Shown here: positions 1 through 8,369 of the stretch, in pieces | How positions within the stretch are numbered: position 1 is the first letter of the stretch | How the letters are laid out: each line of letters begins with the position of its first letter | Source: CBDFMG01 sp965221205 [NCBI: bacterium] | Lineage (GTDB): Bacteria > SM23-31 | DNA: 64,000 nt | Reading direction: 5' to 3' | NCBI GenBank assembly: GCA_965221205.1 | Contig: OZ244870.1 | Span: 1,488,001 to 1,552,000, forward strand | Position numbers and translations under genes: made by a program | Notes under the pieces: generated by a model | The model's input: the letters and a program-made list of their open reading frames with translations, nothing else | Databases searched by the model: none | Told to the model about the DNA's origin: nothing

Positions 1-205
1 CACATAGAATATCGGGCAGACCGTCGCCATTCAGATCAGCTATATCGACTCTATTAGTCCAGTATTGTGTAATACCGATTGTTTCTGCGGTCGAATCCTT
101 CCAGAGATTGACAGGAAGATCATTGCTACCTTCTGAACAGCTCAATATAAAACTCATGATACAAACGATAAAAAACGAATCCGGTTTTTTGTAAAGAGAG
201 AACAT
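1..205 (-). CDS. Lipoprotein with FG-GAP/VCBS-type repeat, 3' part outside the window
   Basis: The minus strand is open from an ATG at 205 to the window edge, giving about 68 residues. The N-terminus has a short basic stretch, a hydrophobic segment and a lipobox-like FILSC, so it should be an exported lipoprotein with Cys at about residue 21. Near the edge the protein reads VDIADLNGDGLPDIL, the calcium-binding FG-GAP/VCBS loop of integrin-like beta-propellers. A weak AGG site lies upstream of the ATG. The rest of the protein is not visible, so the number of repeats and the role are unknown. Family members are usually surface or secreted binding proteins. Confidence 0.7.
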   Translation of the reverse strand, partial: MFSLYKKPDSFFIVCIMSFILSCSEGSNDLPVNLWKDSTAETIGITQYWTNRVDIADLNGDGLPDILC

Positions 206-344
206 TCATGGCTACCTCGTAGTTGATGACAAAGAAACGTAAAAAAAGATGGGACTGCGCATTACAGACGCCACCTTAGTTTATATCTTATGTATGAAAC
301 AGATTCAAAAGAAATTCCCTTTGTATTCTGGATACAGATTTTGG

Positions 345-1511
345 TTACATTTTCTTTAATGCGTTCTCAATATCCTCGATGATGTCTTCCGGGTCTTCCA
401 AGCCAACTGCAATTCTCACAAGTTCATCGAGAATGCCCTGCTCAATCCGTTCTTCGCGGGTAAATGTGTAGAATGACATGCTCGCCGGGTGCGTTACAAG
501 CGTTTCAGGGCTGCCGAGACTGGGAGCCAAAAGACACATTTTTAATGAATTTACAAACCGCATTGTTTCTTCAAGACCACCGTCCAGCTCTATTGTAACA
601 ATACCCCCGTATCCCTTCATTTGTGCTTTCGCGACTTCATGATCCTGATGATGGATAAGACCCGGGTAATACACTTTTCTGATTTTCGGATGGCCATCGA
701 GAAATTCCGCAATTTTTTTTGTGCTTTCATTCGTATGTTTCATTCGCACGGCACCGGTCTTGAGGCCGCGTAGTAGTAAATAACAGGCAAATGGATCGGG
801 AATCCCACCGAGAACCCGCTGAAACTCTCGGACCCGTGCAATATGTTTTTCTTTACCCAATACCGCTCCGATGAGCAGATCGTTATGGCCACCGAGATAT
901 TTGGTTGCGCTGTGGATGGCGAGATCGATGCCAAACGTGAGCGGCTGCTGATTGTACGGCGTTGCAAAAGTACTGTCAATCATCGTTATAACGTTGTATT
1001 TGTGGCCGAGATCACGGATTTTGTCAAGATCCATAACATTCAAATACGGATTCGTGGGAGATTCGTTAAAAATAATACGGGTATCACCACTTATAGCTTT
1101 CTCCATAGCATCGTAGTTTCGTACCGGAACAATCGACACATCAATACCGTATCGCGGCAGAATCAGCTCAGCAAAATTCATTGTCTGCCGATACACGTCA
1201 TCTGTCATAACCATGTGGTCGCCGCTTTCGAGAAATGTCATAAGAGCAGTAGTCACCGCAGCCATTCCGCTGTCAAAAAGTAGGCACGACTCGGCATTTT
1301 CCAGATCAGCAAGTTTTTCCTCAGCTGCCCGGCGAGTTGGATTGTCATATCGTCCATATTCGTAATGGTGCCGTTTTCCTTCAATAAATGCATCGACATC
1401 TTCAATATTTTCAAAATAATAAGTTGACGACTGAACAATGGGGGTTGTAAGTGATTTAAATGCTCTATTTTCACCGGCATGAACAGATCGTGTACTTAAG
1501 TGCTTGGTCAT
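345..1511 (-). CDS. Cys/Met-metabolism PLP-dependent enzyme (cystathionine gamma-synthase / beta-lyase type)
   Basis: The 388-residue protein has the full length of the trans-sulfuration enzyme family. The PLP lysine is K204 in HSATKYLGGH, preceded by the substrate-loop motif YGRYDNPTR (about 52-60), the cofactor motif DSGMAAVTTAL (80-90) and NESPTNPYLNV (149-159). Family members form or cleave cystathionine, or act as O-acyl-homoserine sulfhydrylases or methionine gamma-lyases in the cytosol. The sequence does not separate these activities. The start is supported by GGAGG about 6 bases before the ATG. No other sulfur-metabolism gene is adjacent. Confidence 0.88.
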   Translation of the reverse strand: MTKHLSTRSVHAGENRAFKSLTTPIVQSSTYYFENIEDVDAFIEGKRHHYEYGRYDNPTRRAAEEKLADLENAESCLLFDSGMAAVTTALMTFLESGDHMVMTDDVYRQTMNFAELILPRYGIDVSIVPVRNYDAMEKAISGDTRIIFNESPTNPYLNVMDLDKIRDLGHKYNVITMIDSTFATPYNQQPLTFGIDLAIHSATKYLGGHNDLLIGAVLGKEKHIARVREFQRVLGGIPDPFACYLLLRGLKTGAVRMKHTNESTKKIAEFLDGHPKIRKVYYPGLIHHQDHEVAKAQMKGYGGIVTIELDGGLEETMRFVNSLKMCLLAPSLGSPETLVTHPASMSFYTFTREERIEQGILDELVRIAVGLEDPEDIIEDIENALKKM

Positions 1512-1769
1512 TCTTAACCTCCGTTACTTCCATCCTCGCAACACTATTAGGATAACGTTATAAATTACAAGATACTTTTCTTTTTCCAAACAGATAATCC
1601 TACAGTCAGTTTAATTAAGTACAATAAAAGCTATAATGAATTTTTATTGTTTCCGCAATTTCATGCATCAACAAACACATATATCGTTCCCCTGCTGTGT
1701 TTAGAAAAGTACATTTAGGGGATTTTTAATGTTTAAAGCAGTGCTTTTGGTTAATTCATATAGCATATG

Positions 1770-2744
1770 TTACAAAGGCAGTTCAGTCCCGATACCCAGC
1801 TCAATTGCTTTTTGATAAATCAGAATTGCAGTTGCCATATCGTCGAGGGCAATACCAAGATTCATACTCATGGTACGTTCCCTGCCTGTTTCTCTACCGG
1901 GTTTCAAGCCGGTGACAATCTCTCCAAGATCGGCATAGGGATTCGGCGTGTTTTCAAAGCGGCCGTCTCCTCGATAATAGTCCATCTGTCCCTTGTCATC
2001 TGTTGCAAGTTTGTCGATTTCTCTGAGCGCTTCCGGTGTCCAGTACGAATCGTAATCGACAGGACTCGCAAACGAACCCTCTGCAAGCCATCCGGCGTCG
2101 ACTTCTGGTTGCGGGTTTTTGAAAATCGGCCCACTGGTCACGACAATATCCAATCCCTTGACAGCTTTTGTGAGTTCTGTTACCGGTTCAATCTCAAGTT
2201 CAAGCTGTGTACTCATCTCTTTTGCAAATCGTTCAGATGCTTCAGGGAATTTATCATATGCATATACTTTGTTAATATCAAATAAGCATGAGATGGCCTC
2301 AAGGTTTCCGCGCCCCTGAACGCCGCACGCAACAATGCCGACCGTTGAACTCTCCTTGCGGGCAAGGTATTTTCCAGCAACAGCAGAGGCAGCGCCTGTC
2401 CGTTTTCCGGTAATCCAGGTACAGTCCATAACGGAGATTGGAATGCCTGTTTCAGGATCATTCAGAATCAGCAAACCGGAAATGATCGGGAGTCCTTTTT
2501 TTATATTCGGCGGGTACGTTGACACCCATTTCATACCTGCCGATTGGAGACTCGGGATAAATGCTGGCATCGGATTAATAAATGTATCGGGTAGTGTATG
2601 AATAGCTGTTTTTGGCGGCATATCAGTTTTGCCTTCACCTTTTTCTTTAAACATTTTTTCTAACGCGTCGATGATGTCACTCATCGGCAGATTGATTGTT
2701 TCAACATCCTGCCGTGACAAATAAAGCAGTTTCCGGTCAATCAT
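1770..2744 (-). CDS. Ornithine cyclodeaminase / mu-crystallin family protein
   Basis: The protein of 324 residues matches the ornithine cyclodeaminase/mu-crystallin fold throughout. It has GMKWVSTYPPN near residue 70, the DPETGIPISVMD segment near 97 and the Rossmann motif GVQGRG near 141. Family members convert L-ornithine to L-proline and ammonia using bound NAD, or act as alanine dehydrogenases or ketimine reductases. Ornithine cyclodeaminase would fit the arginine- and ornithine-related genes in this window, but the gene stands alone and the substrate is not proven. An AAGG site precedes the ATG. The long AT-rich stretch upstream probably holds its promoter. Confidence 0.82.
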   Translation of the reverse strand: MIDRKLLYLSRQDVETINLPMSDIIDALEKMFKEKGEGKTDMPPKTAIHTLPDTFINPMPAFIPSLQSAGMKWVSTYPPNIKKGLPIISGLLILNDPETGIPISVMDCTWITGKRTGAASAVAGKYLARKESSTVGIVACGVQGRGNLEAISCLFDINKVYAYDKFPEASERFAKEMSTQLELEIEPVTELTKAVKGLDIVVTSGPIFKNPQPEVDAGWLAEGSFASPVDYDSYWTPEALREIDKLATDDKGQMDYYRGDGRFENTPNPYADLGEIVTGLKPGRETGRERTMSMNLGIALDDMATAILIYQKAIELGIGTELPL

Positions 2745-3275
2745 ACATTACCTTTTCCTATACTTCTTATATTTCTTTTATTTTGTACACTAACATATAA
2801 TCTTTTAACTTATCTAAGATATCATATAAATCACTGCATGCTATTCTCCTAACTTCTATTATCTCTTTCATATTTATCCCCTTTCAGATATTTCTTGATT
2901 AACTGACCAAAGTAGACTATGTAAGTTACTATATCTTATAATTTTTCCATATTGTCGTGTGCATTTGAGTATTTAACTTTCTCTTCAATTTTAATATCTC
3001 CAGTTATATAATTTCTACATTTAATTAATTCTTCAGTTGGAATCTTTTTTACTTCATTTTCTATAGACATATTTTTAATAATAGTCTTTTTATAATCATA
3101 CACTGACTTGATAAATTTATCATAAGAATAATATTCGTGCATTATCTCTCTTATTATATATAGGTAAACATTATATTAAATAGCAGTAATGATATTAAAC
3201 CTATCACTGCAAAACCTTTTTGTTCAAAAACTAAGTATATGTGATAATCATTTATTTTGTTAGGAAAGATATCAT
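2745..3275. other. AT-rich intergenic stretch of 531 bases
   Basis: This stretch is strikingly AT-rich compared with both neighbours. Apart from one short doubtful reading frame (2936-3142) I see no recognisable gene, hairpin or repeat. It may be a small insertion or the decayed remains of a gene. Confidence 0.5.
2936..3142 (-). CDS. Small hypothetical protein (doubtful)
   Basis: This 68-codon open frame encodes a Lys-, Glu- and Ile-rich soluble peptide with no motif I recognise. A weak GAGAG lies just before the ATG. AT-rich DNA easily gives such frames by chance and the amino acid bias mirrors the base composition. I list it only because it fills an otherwise empty stretch. Confidence 0.2.
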   Translation of the reverse strand: MHEYYSYDKFIKSVYDYKKTIIKNMSIENEVKKIPTEELIKCRNYITGDIKIEEKVKYSNAHDNMEKL

Positions 3276-4028
3276 CTAATCCCGTGTTAGAATCTGACCT
3301 CCGTCGATAATGATAGTCTGGCCGGTAATATATTCCGATTCGATCATGGTGCACACAATTCTGGTAAAATCGTCCAGGTTTCCTAGCTTGCCGAGAGGAA
3401 TATGTTTCAACACTTTTTCAATGCCTTCTTGTGTGTCAAGATTGTACCGTTCGACCACCTCCTCAGTCTGAAACGATCCTGGTATCAGACAATTGACATG
3501 AATACGCGGAGCAAGTTCAAGTGCAAGACATTTGGTAAGTGCAATGACACCCGCTTTTGCGCTACAGAAATTTGAGCCTTTTTCCCTGCCTTGCATTCCA
3601 CACACAGCGCCAATATTGATAATGGTCCCCGGTTTGTCGGTGTTGTGGAGGGCATATTCCTGACAGCACAAAAAAGTACCGCGGAGGTGAACATTTATCA
3701 CAGTATCCCACATTTCGTCATTGAGCTCGATAAAAGGCGCGTCTTGATTTTTTCCGGCACAATTGAGCAGAACATCCACCGTTCCGAAATGCTCAACAGC
3801 GGTATCAAACATCGCTTTAACCTGTTCCCTCTTACTTACATCAGCTTTGAAAAATACTACCTGGGATGACCCGTGAATCTCTTCGACTTCACGTTGAATT
3901 TTTTCCAGAGAAGAATCTGACAGGTAATTGACAACGACTTTCCAACCTTTGCCGATATATTTTTTCACAACAGCAGCTCCGAGACCACGTGCGCCCCCGG
4001 TTACCATAATTACATTATAAGAATTCAT
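3276..4028 (-). CDS. Short-chain dehydrogenase/reductase-fold protein lacking the catalytic Ser and Tyr
   Basis: The 250-residue protein has the normal SDR length and fold. It has the dinucleotide motif TGGARGLG (10-17), NCAG (89-92) and a C-terminal IIIDGGQ. Aligned with FabG, the catalytic Ser position is Ala141 (IINIGAVCG) and the catalytic Tyr position is Phe154 (NFCSAKAG). The partner Lys158 and the Asn near 112 are kept. I re-read both codons on the DNA: GCT and TTC. A normal SDR redox reaction is therefore doubtful; the protein may bind a nucleotide or sugar acid, or act in a complex. An AAGGA site precedes the ATG. Confidence 0.85.
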   Translation of the reverse strand: MNSYNVIMVTGGARGLGAAVVKKYIGKGWKVVVNYLSDSSLEKIQREVEEIHGSSQVVFFKADVSKREQVKAMFDTAVEHFGTVDVLLNCAGKNQDAPFIELNDEMWDTVINVHLRGTFLCCQEYALHNTDKPGTIINIGAVCGMQGREKGSNFCSAKAGVIALTKCLALELAPRIHVNCLIPGSFQTEEVVERYNLDTQEGIEKVLKHIPLGKLGNLDDFTRIVCTMIESEYITGQTIIIDGGQILTRD

Positions 4029-4329
4029 TTACTCTATCCTTGCAGAGCGCTAGTACGAAATAACCGAAGTGACCGAAGTGGAAGTGTCTTGTTTGCTAAA
4101 AAACAAGGTGAGAGTTTGTATAAAACCGCTCATATGCTGAAGCATTGAATATAGATGAAAAACAGAAAAAAGTCAACTGCTTTACTGTGGAATCGGTTAG
4201 GACTCTTTTTGAAGTAATCAGAAATATTTGGATTTATTTTGTAAAATACAATTACTACTTTTTCTATAAAAAACATCTTCTTATGAAATTCTATTCTGTT
4301 AATTTGAAATCCAAAGTGTAGTGTAATAT
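4029..4329. other. Divergent promoter region of 301 bases
   Basis: This region lies between the minus-strand SDR gene and the plus-strand proline dehydrogenase pseudogene, so it once served both as promoter region. I see a short direct repeat (accgaagtg twice near 4060) but no clear operator and no gene. Confidence 0.4.
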
Positions 4330-5292
4330 ATGATGCGACATGTAGGGCGTTTTTTCAAGTTGTTTTTGTCCGAGAATAAGACGATTTCCGGCCCTGTTCA
4401 AAAACAGGGGATGAAAGCTCCGACATCGTTTGCCCGGCAATTTGTTGCAGATGAATCACTCGATGAGGCGATGGCCGAGATAAAAAGTTTTAATGAACGA
4501 GGAATTGGTTGTACGACAACCTACCTTGGAGAAAGTGTCAATGATCCGGTATTGTGTGCAGAAGCACATGATAGAAACTGTGATCTTCTTGATAAAATTC
4601 ATAATAGTGGAGCAGCGTCCTGGGAATCCCATGTTTCGGTCAAACTTACCAAGCTTTGCTTTGATATCAGCTGGGGTCGCTGTTTAGAACACATGGTGGC
4701 GATTATGGAGAAAGCAAAAAAATATAATATTTTCATCAGAATGGATATAGAATTTTCTGGTGTTGTACAGACTACACTCGACATCTGGGAGGGATTTTTT
4801 ACAAATGGATATGACGATATCGGTATTGTTCTGCAAGCTTACTTGTACCGAACAGAGAAATATATCCAGTATGTGAGCAAAAAAGGGGGACGGATACATC
4901 TTGTGCAAAGTGCCTATTATGAATCTGAAAATGTGGCATTCTAGAAGAAAAGTCACGTTGATGCCAATTATGCCAAATGTCTTGATCTCATCATGAAAGA
5001 GGGGATATATCCGGGGATCGCGACCCATAATGAGCAGATGATTGAAGAAGCCAAAATTGCGGCGGAACGGTACGGTAGATCAAAGGAAGATTTTGAGTTT
5101 CAGTAAAGTTACGGTATCAGACACGACTTTCACGATCTGCGCCTGCAGGAAGGTTATAAGCTTCGCACAACGATTCCATACGGGCCTCGGCCCTGACTGG
5201 TTTCCTATTATACCCGCCGCCTTGCTGAACGCCCCGCAAATGCAATCTGAGTGTTAAAAAATATGTGGCTCTCTTCTGGTTTGCAGAAATAA
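4330..5292 (+). pseudogene. Proline dehydrogenase (PutA/PRODH-like) pseudogene with four in-frame stops
   Basis: Reading one frame from the ATG at 4330 gives a proline dehydrogenase. The N-terminal part is intact (FARQFVADESLDEA, TTYLGESVND), and the FAD-dependent barrel motifs follow: FDISWGR, GGRIHLVQSAYYE, GIATHNEQMIEEA, and near the end RRLAERPANA. The frame is broken by TAG at 4942, TAA at 5104, TGA at 5194 and TGA at 5248. All three stop types occur, so simple recoding cannot rescue it. No frameshift is needed to follow the similarity, which suggests fairly recent decay. The intact enzyme would oxidise proline to pyrroline-5-carboxylate at the membrane. Confidence 0.85.
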
Positions 5293-5327
5293 CAGATTTC
5301 CGAAGGATGTCTAATAGATATGATTAA

Positions 5328-5356
5328 TAAGCAGATGGAAATTTGCCTTCTGCTTA
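5328..5356. terminator. Hairpin between converging genes
   Basis: TAAGCAGA and TCTGCTTA form an 8-base stem around a 13-base loop between the 3' ends of the proline dehydrogenase pseudogene and the MFS gene. No long T run follows on either side, so its role as a terminator is only likely. Confidence 0.4.
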
Positions 5357-5386
5357 ATGTATTACCATGCTGATAAGTTTTTGAAT

Positions 5387-6709
5387 TTATGCGGAAGCGG
5401 CTGCTGATTGAGAATCGAGCCGTTTAATCTTCGGGATCATGATAATAACGACAAGAAAAGAAAGAGGGTGCATAACGCTTAATGTGGTAAAAACAGCACT
5501 GTAACCGCCGAATGCTGTCATTAACCAGTCAGCTACGAACTGCATGACAAAGCCGCCGAATGCACCGGCACTTCCGATAATACCCGCAACCGAAGCGACT
5601 TTATGCTTCGGATAAAGATCGGCAGGTAGTGTTTGATGGATGACCGTCCAAAACTGATGCCCCAGATATCCCATACTAATAAAGAATATCGCCCAGAAGT
5701 TTGAAACATACGTAATGAGTGCAGATGTCGGAAGGAATAACGCAGCAACAAAAAAAGCAGTCTTTCTGGACGCATTGATAGTCATGCCTCTCTTGATCAG
5801 CCAGCTTGAAAGACTCCCGCCGAAAATACTCCCGAATGCTGCGCAGGCAAAAGGTATCCATCCGTAAGTTCCAATATCTTTAATGTCGAAATTTCGTGCA
5901 TCGGCCAAATATTTCGGTGTCCAGAAAATGTAGAAATACCACATTGCATCAGTCAGAAATTTTGCAATGATCATGCCCCACATCTCTTTATCGGCAAACA
6001 GTTTGAGCCAGCCAACCTGTTTCGATGCATAGTCGCCCTCTTCATGGGCTTCTACTTCATGAGCGGACTCAATGTATTCCAGTTCATCGTCGGTAATAGA
6101 TACATTGTCTCTCGGCAGACGGTGTCCCCAGCGGGGTCTGTCTTTCGGAATCCGGTAAAAATATGCCCAGAAAGCAACCCAAAAAAAACCGATTGAACCA
6201 CTGACGAAGAATACCCATCGCCAATTGAGGTAGAAGATGATGGTCGTGAAGAGAGGAACGGCAATAACGGAACCGATGCTGGAGCCCGCATTGAAAATCC
6301 CGAACGCAGTGGATCGTTCTTTTGCGGGAAACCATTCCGAGACAGCTTTACATGCAGCGGGAAAACCTCCTCCTTCACCGATACCGAGGAAAAAACGGGA
6401 AAAGGCAAGCCCGATAAAGCTATTGGCAATACCGTGAGAGAGGACGGCCAGCCCCCAAAAAATATTGATGATAAGGAAACCCCAGTATGTACCCAGTTTG
6501 TCCATCAAGCGGCCACCAACGACATACATAAGAGCATATGCCAATAAAAAATAACTGCTTATCTGGGCGTACTGGCTATTGGTAATTTCAAAACTTTGAC
6601 TTATGGCTATGATGGCGACTGCAAGAGTCATACGATCTAGATAATTATTGATCGTATCAAACATCAAAAGAGATGCGAGATGCCAACGTAATCCTTTTAC
6701 CTTTTTCAA
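5387..6709 (-). CDS. MFS transporter, anion:cation symporter family (hexuronate-permease-like)
   Basis: The 440-residue protein has about 12 hydrophobic segments and the N-terminal signature of ExuT-type permeases: KGLRW followed by NNYLDRMTLAVA. It also has RFFLGIGEGGGFPAA in the fourth helix and the central cytoplasmic loop. Family members import hexuronates, galactonate and similar sugar acids with protons. The start codon is TTG: GGAGG lies three bases upstream and the conserved KGLRW follows at once. It sits 66 bases downstream of the enolase-superfamily gene on the same strand, so the pair probably form a sugar-acid uptake and catabolism unit. The substrate is inferred. Confidence 0.85.
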   Translation of the reverse strand: MKKVKGLRWHLASLLMFDTINNYLDRMTLAVAIIAISQSFEITNSQYAQISSYFLLAYALMYVVGGRLMDKLGTYWGFLIINIFWGLAVLSHGIANSFIGLAFSRFFLGIGEGGGFPAACKAVSEWFPAKERSTAFGIFNAGSSIGSVIAVPLFTTIIFYLNWRWVFFVSGSIGFFWVAFWAYFYRIPKDRPRWGHRLPRDNVSITDDELEYIESAHEVEAHEEGDYASKQVGWLKLFADKEMWGMIIAKFLTDAMWYFYIFWTPKYLADARNFDIKDIGTYGWIPFACAAFGSIFGGSLSSWLIKRGMTINASRKTAFFVAALFLPTSALITYVSNFWAIFFISMGYLGHQFWTVIHQTLPADLYPKHKVASVAGIIGSAGAFGGFVMQFVADWLMTAFGGYSAVFTTLSVMHPLSFLVVIIMIPKIKRLDSQSAAASA

Positions 6710-6775
6710 ATGCCTCCGGGGTGATTGTTATAAATATCAAGAGTGAGTACCTGTAGCAGTAACTACAGGAGCGTA

Positions 6776-7885
6776 TCAGAATTTAATTTCTTTTCTGTAC
6801 TCTTTGAGCTTGTCTTCGTCGATGTCAACTCCGAAACCCGGTCCCTGTGGCACTTTCAGGTAGCCGTTTTCGACTTTTAATGCAGGTGTAACTATGGTAC
6901 CGTCAACCTGAGTCAACTCGGTGAATTCACTGGCGATCGGATGGTCGCGCATCGATGCAGCAAAGTGAACCTTGGCAACAGCGGAAATACCCGGTTCTAG
7001 CTCCGTACCAGCTATGACCGGCATGCCGACAGCTTCAGCAGCAGCAACGACTTTACTTCCAAGGTATAGGCCGCATGTTTTTGCAATTTTAGCATTGACG
7101 AGATCTGCAGCACCGTAATCATGCAATTTAATAACATCTGCTGGAGTCCAGATACTTTCATCTGCCATCAACGGAATCGAAATATTATCTCTGATGTGTG
7201 ACATGCCTTTTAAATCCCATGCAGGGATCGGCTGTTCCAGAAGTTGCAACTTACAATCTTCAACCTCGCGCATTGTTTTTATTGTTCCGATTGTATCCCA
7301 GGCAGCGTTTGGATCGATTCGAATTTGAACATCGGGGCCGACTGCTTCTCTAACTGCATGAATTCTGATCACATCAAGTGCATGATTGTCTGACCCTTTA
7401 ATCTTAATAACATTAATTCCCTGATTCAGAACTTCCAGCCCATCCTTTGCCATCACTTCAGGTGTATCGACACCAATTTCGGAACCGACGAGGACTTCAC
7501 TCCGATAGGCACCGCCAAGCAGAGTGTGGACAGGAACTTTCAGGATTTTGCCGACGAGATCATAGAGTGCAAGGTCGATTCCCTCTTTGACATTTGTAAT
7601 ACGAGCAAGTGCACGATCTATTTTTTGAAGAATGTAGCCTATATCGAAAGGATTTTCGCCGATGATTACCGGGGCTGCATAGTTTTTTAAAGTAACATAA
7701 ATTGATTCAAACGATTCACCATAAAATTCAGGTTCCCATGCGCACGCTTCTCCAACACCGACATGACCTTCGTCAGTATAAATCTTAACCAATACAGCAT
7801 TTGAATTAAACATTCTTGTATATGAGTCGGCAAAACTCACAACCGGAATGCCGTAAGGAATCGCTTCTAATTCAGTAATCTTCAT
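6776..7885 (-). CDS. Enolase-superfamily enzyme (mandelate racemase / muconate lactonizing type)
   Basis: The 369-residue protein carries the two-domain enolase-superfamily layout. The catalytic KxK is K161-x-K163 (IKIKGSD), the magnesium ligands are D191 (RIDPNAAW), E217 (LLEQPI) and D242 (MADES), and the opposing base is K266 (VNAKIAKTCGL). This pattern belongs to the muconate-lactonizing-enzyme subgroup. That subgroup includes cycloisomerases, o-succinylbenzoate synthases, epimerases and N-succinylamino acid racemases. The MFS permease downstream suggests a sugar acid or related carboxylate substrate. The exact reaction cannot be read from sequence. An AAGGA-type site precedes the ATG. Confidence 0.85.
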   Translation of the reverse strand: MKITELEAIPYGIPVVSFADSYTRMFNSNAVLVKIYTDEGHVGVGEACAWEPEFYGESFESIYVTLKNYAAPVIIGENPFDIGYILQKIDRALARITNVKEGIDLALYDLVGKILKVPVHTLLGGAYRSEVLVGSEIGVDTPEVMAKDGLEVLNQGINVIKIKGSDNHALDVIRIHAVREAVGPDVQIRIDPNAAWDTIGTIKTMREVEDCKLQLLEQPIPAWDLKGMSHIRDNISIPLMADESIWTPADVIKLHDYGAADLVNAKIAKTCGLYLGSKVVAAAEAVGMPVIAGTELEPGISAVAKVHFAASMRDHPIASEFTELTQVDGTIVTPALKVENGYLKVPQGPGFGVDIDEDKLKEYRKEIKF

Positions 7886-8369
7886 TACGCATATCCTTCC
7901 TAAAAATATATCAACAATTCTGTAATAATTAATTTGGGTGGTGGTGTGTTTTTGGTTGGGGGTAGTGAGGAATTCCCCTCAAAAACATGCCTTAAACATG
8001 TGATTGCGAGTCCGCCGGGGATTCCGCGGAATCACATTCTATAAAAAAATATACATAATAAAGGAGTCTTTTTCAACATTCTTTTTTTACACGCAACTTT
8101 CACTCATGTGAAAATTGCAATAGACAGAGAATTACAGCACGTGAATCCGGGGCATTATCATGAATTGATAGCGCACCGGAATATTCCGATATCTTTAGTA
8201 CTTATATTGAAAAACATCTATAAGAATATCAGGAGATAAATTAACGCGGCGGCAGAGAAAAGAAACGGTCTCTGCAAACATTCTTTCTAAAGTACCTTGC
8301 AGGAAAAAGAGAGCATTAAAAGAAGATACAATAAAATGTGTGTTGAGCCAATACTAACTTTACAGGAGA
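7886..8369. other. Intergenic stretch of 484 bases with a palindrome
   Basis: This region lies upstream of the enolase-superfamily gene. It contains a perfect 14-base palindrome at 8020-8033 and a coding-like but broken stretch around 8140-8200 (plus strand) that I cannot assign. No intact gene is visible. Confidence 0.4.
8020..8033. promoter_or_regulatory. Perfect 14-base palindrome, possible operator
   Basis: GATTCCGCGGAATC is self-complementary and sits about 135 bases upstream of the enolase-superfamily gene. An outer TGTGATT/AATCACA pair extends the symmetry less perfectly. It could bind a dimeric regulator or form a hairpin. No regulator gene lies next to it. Confidence 0.35.

Noticed and set aside
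843-1283. A 146-codon plus-strand open frame antisense to the PLP enzyme gene
   Set aside because: It lies fully inside a well-supported gene in another frame, has no ribosome site and no recognisable motif.
4330-5292. Stop-codon recoding (selenocysteine or reassigned TGA) in the proline dehydrogenase frame
   Set aside because: TAG, TAA and TGA all occur, none at a position where family members need selenocysteine, so loss of function is simpler.
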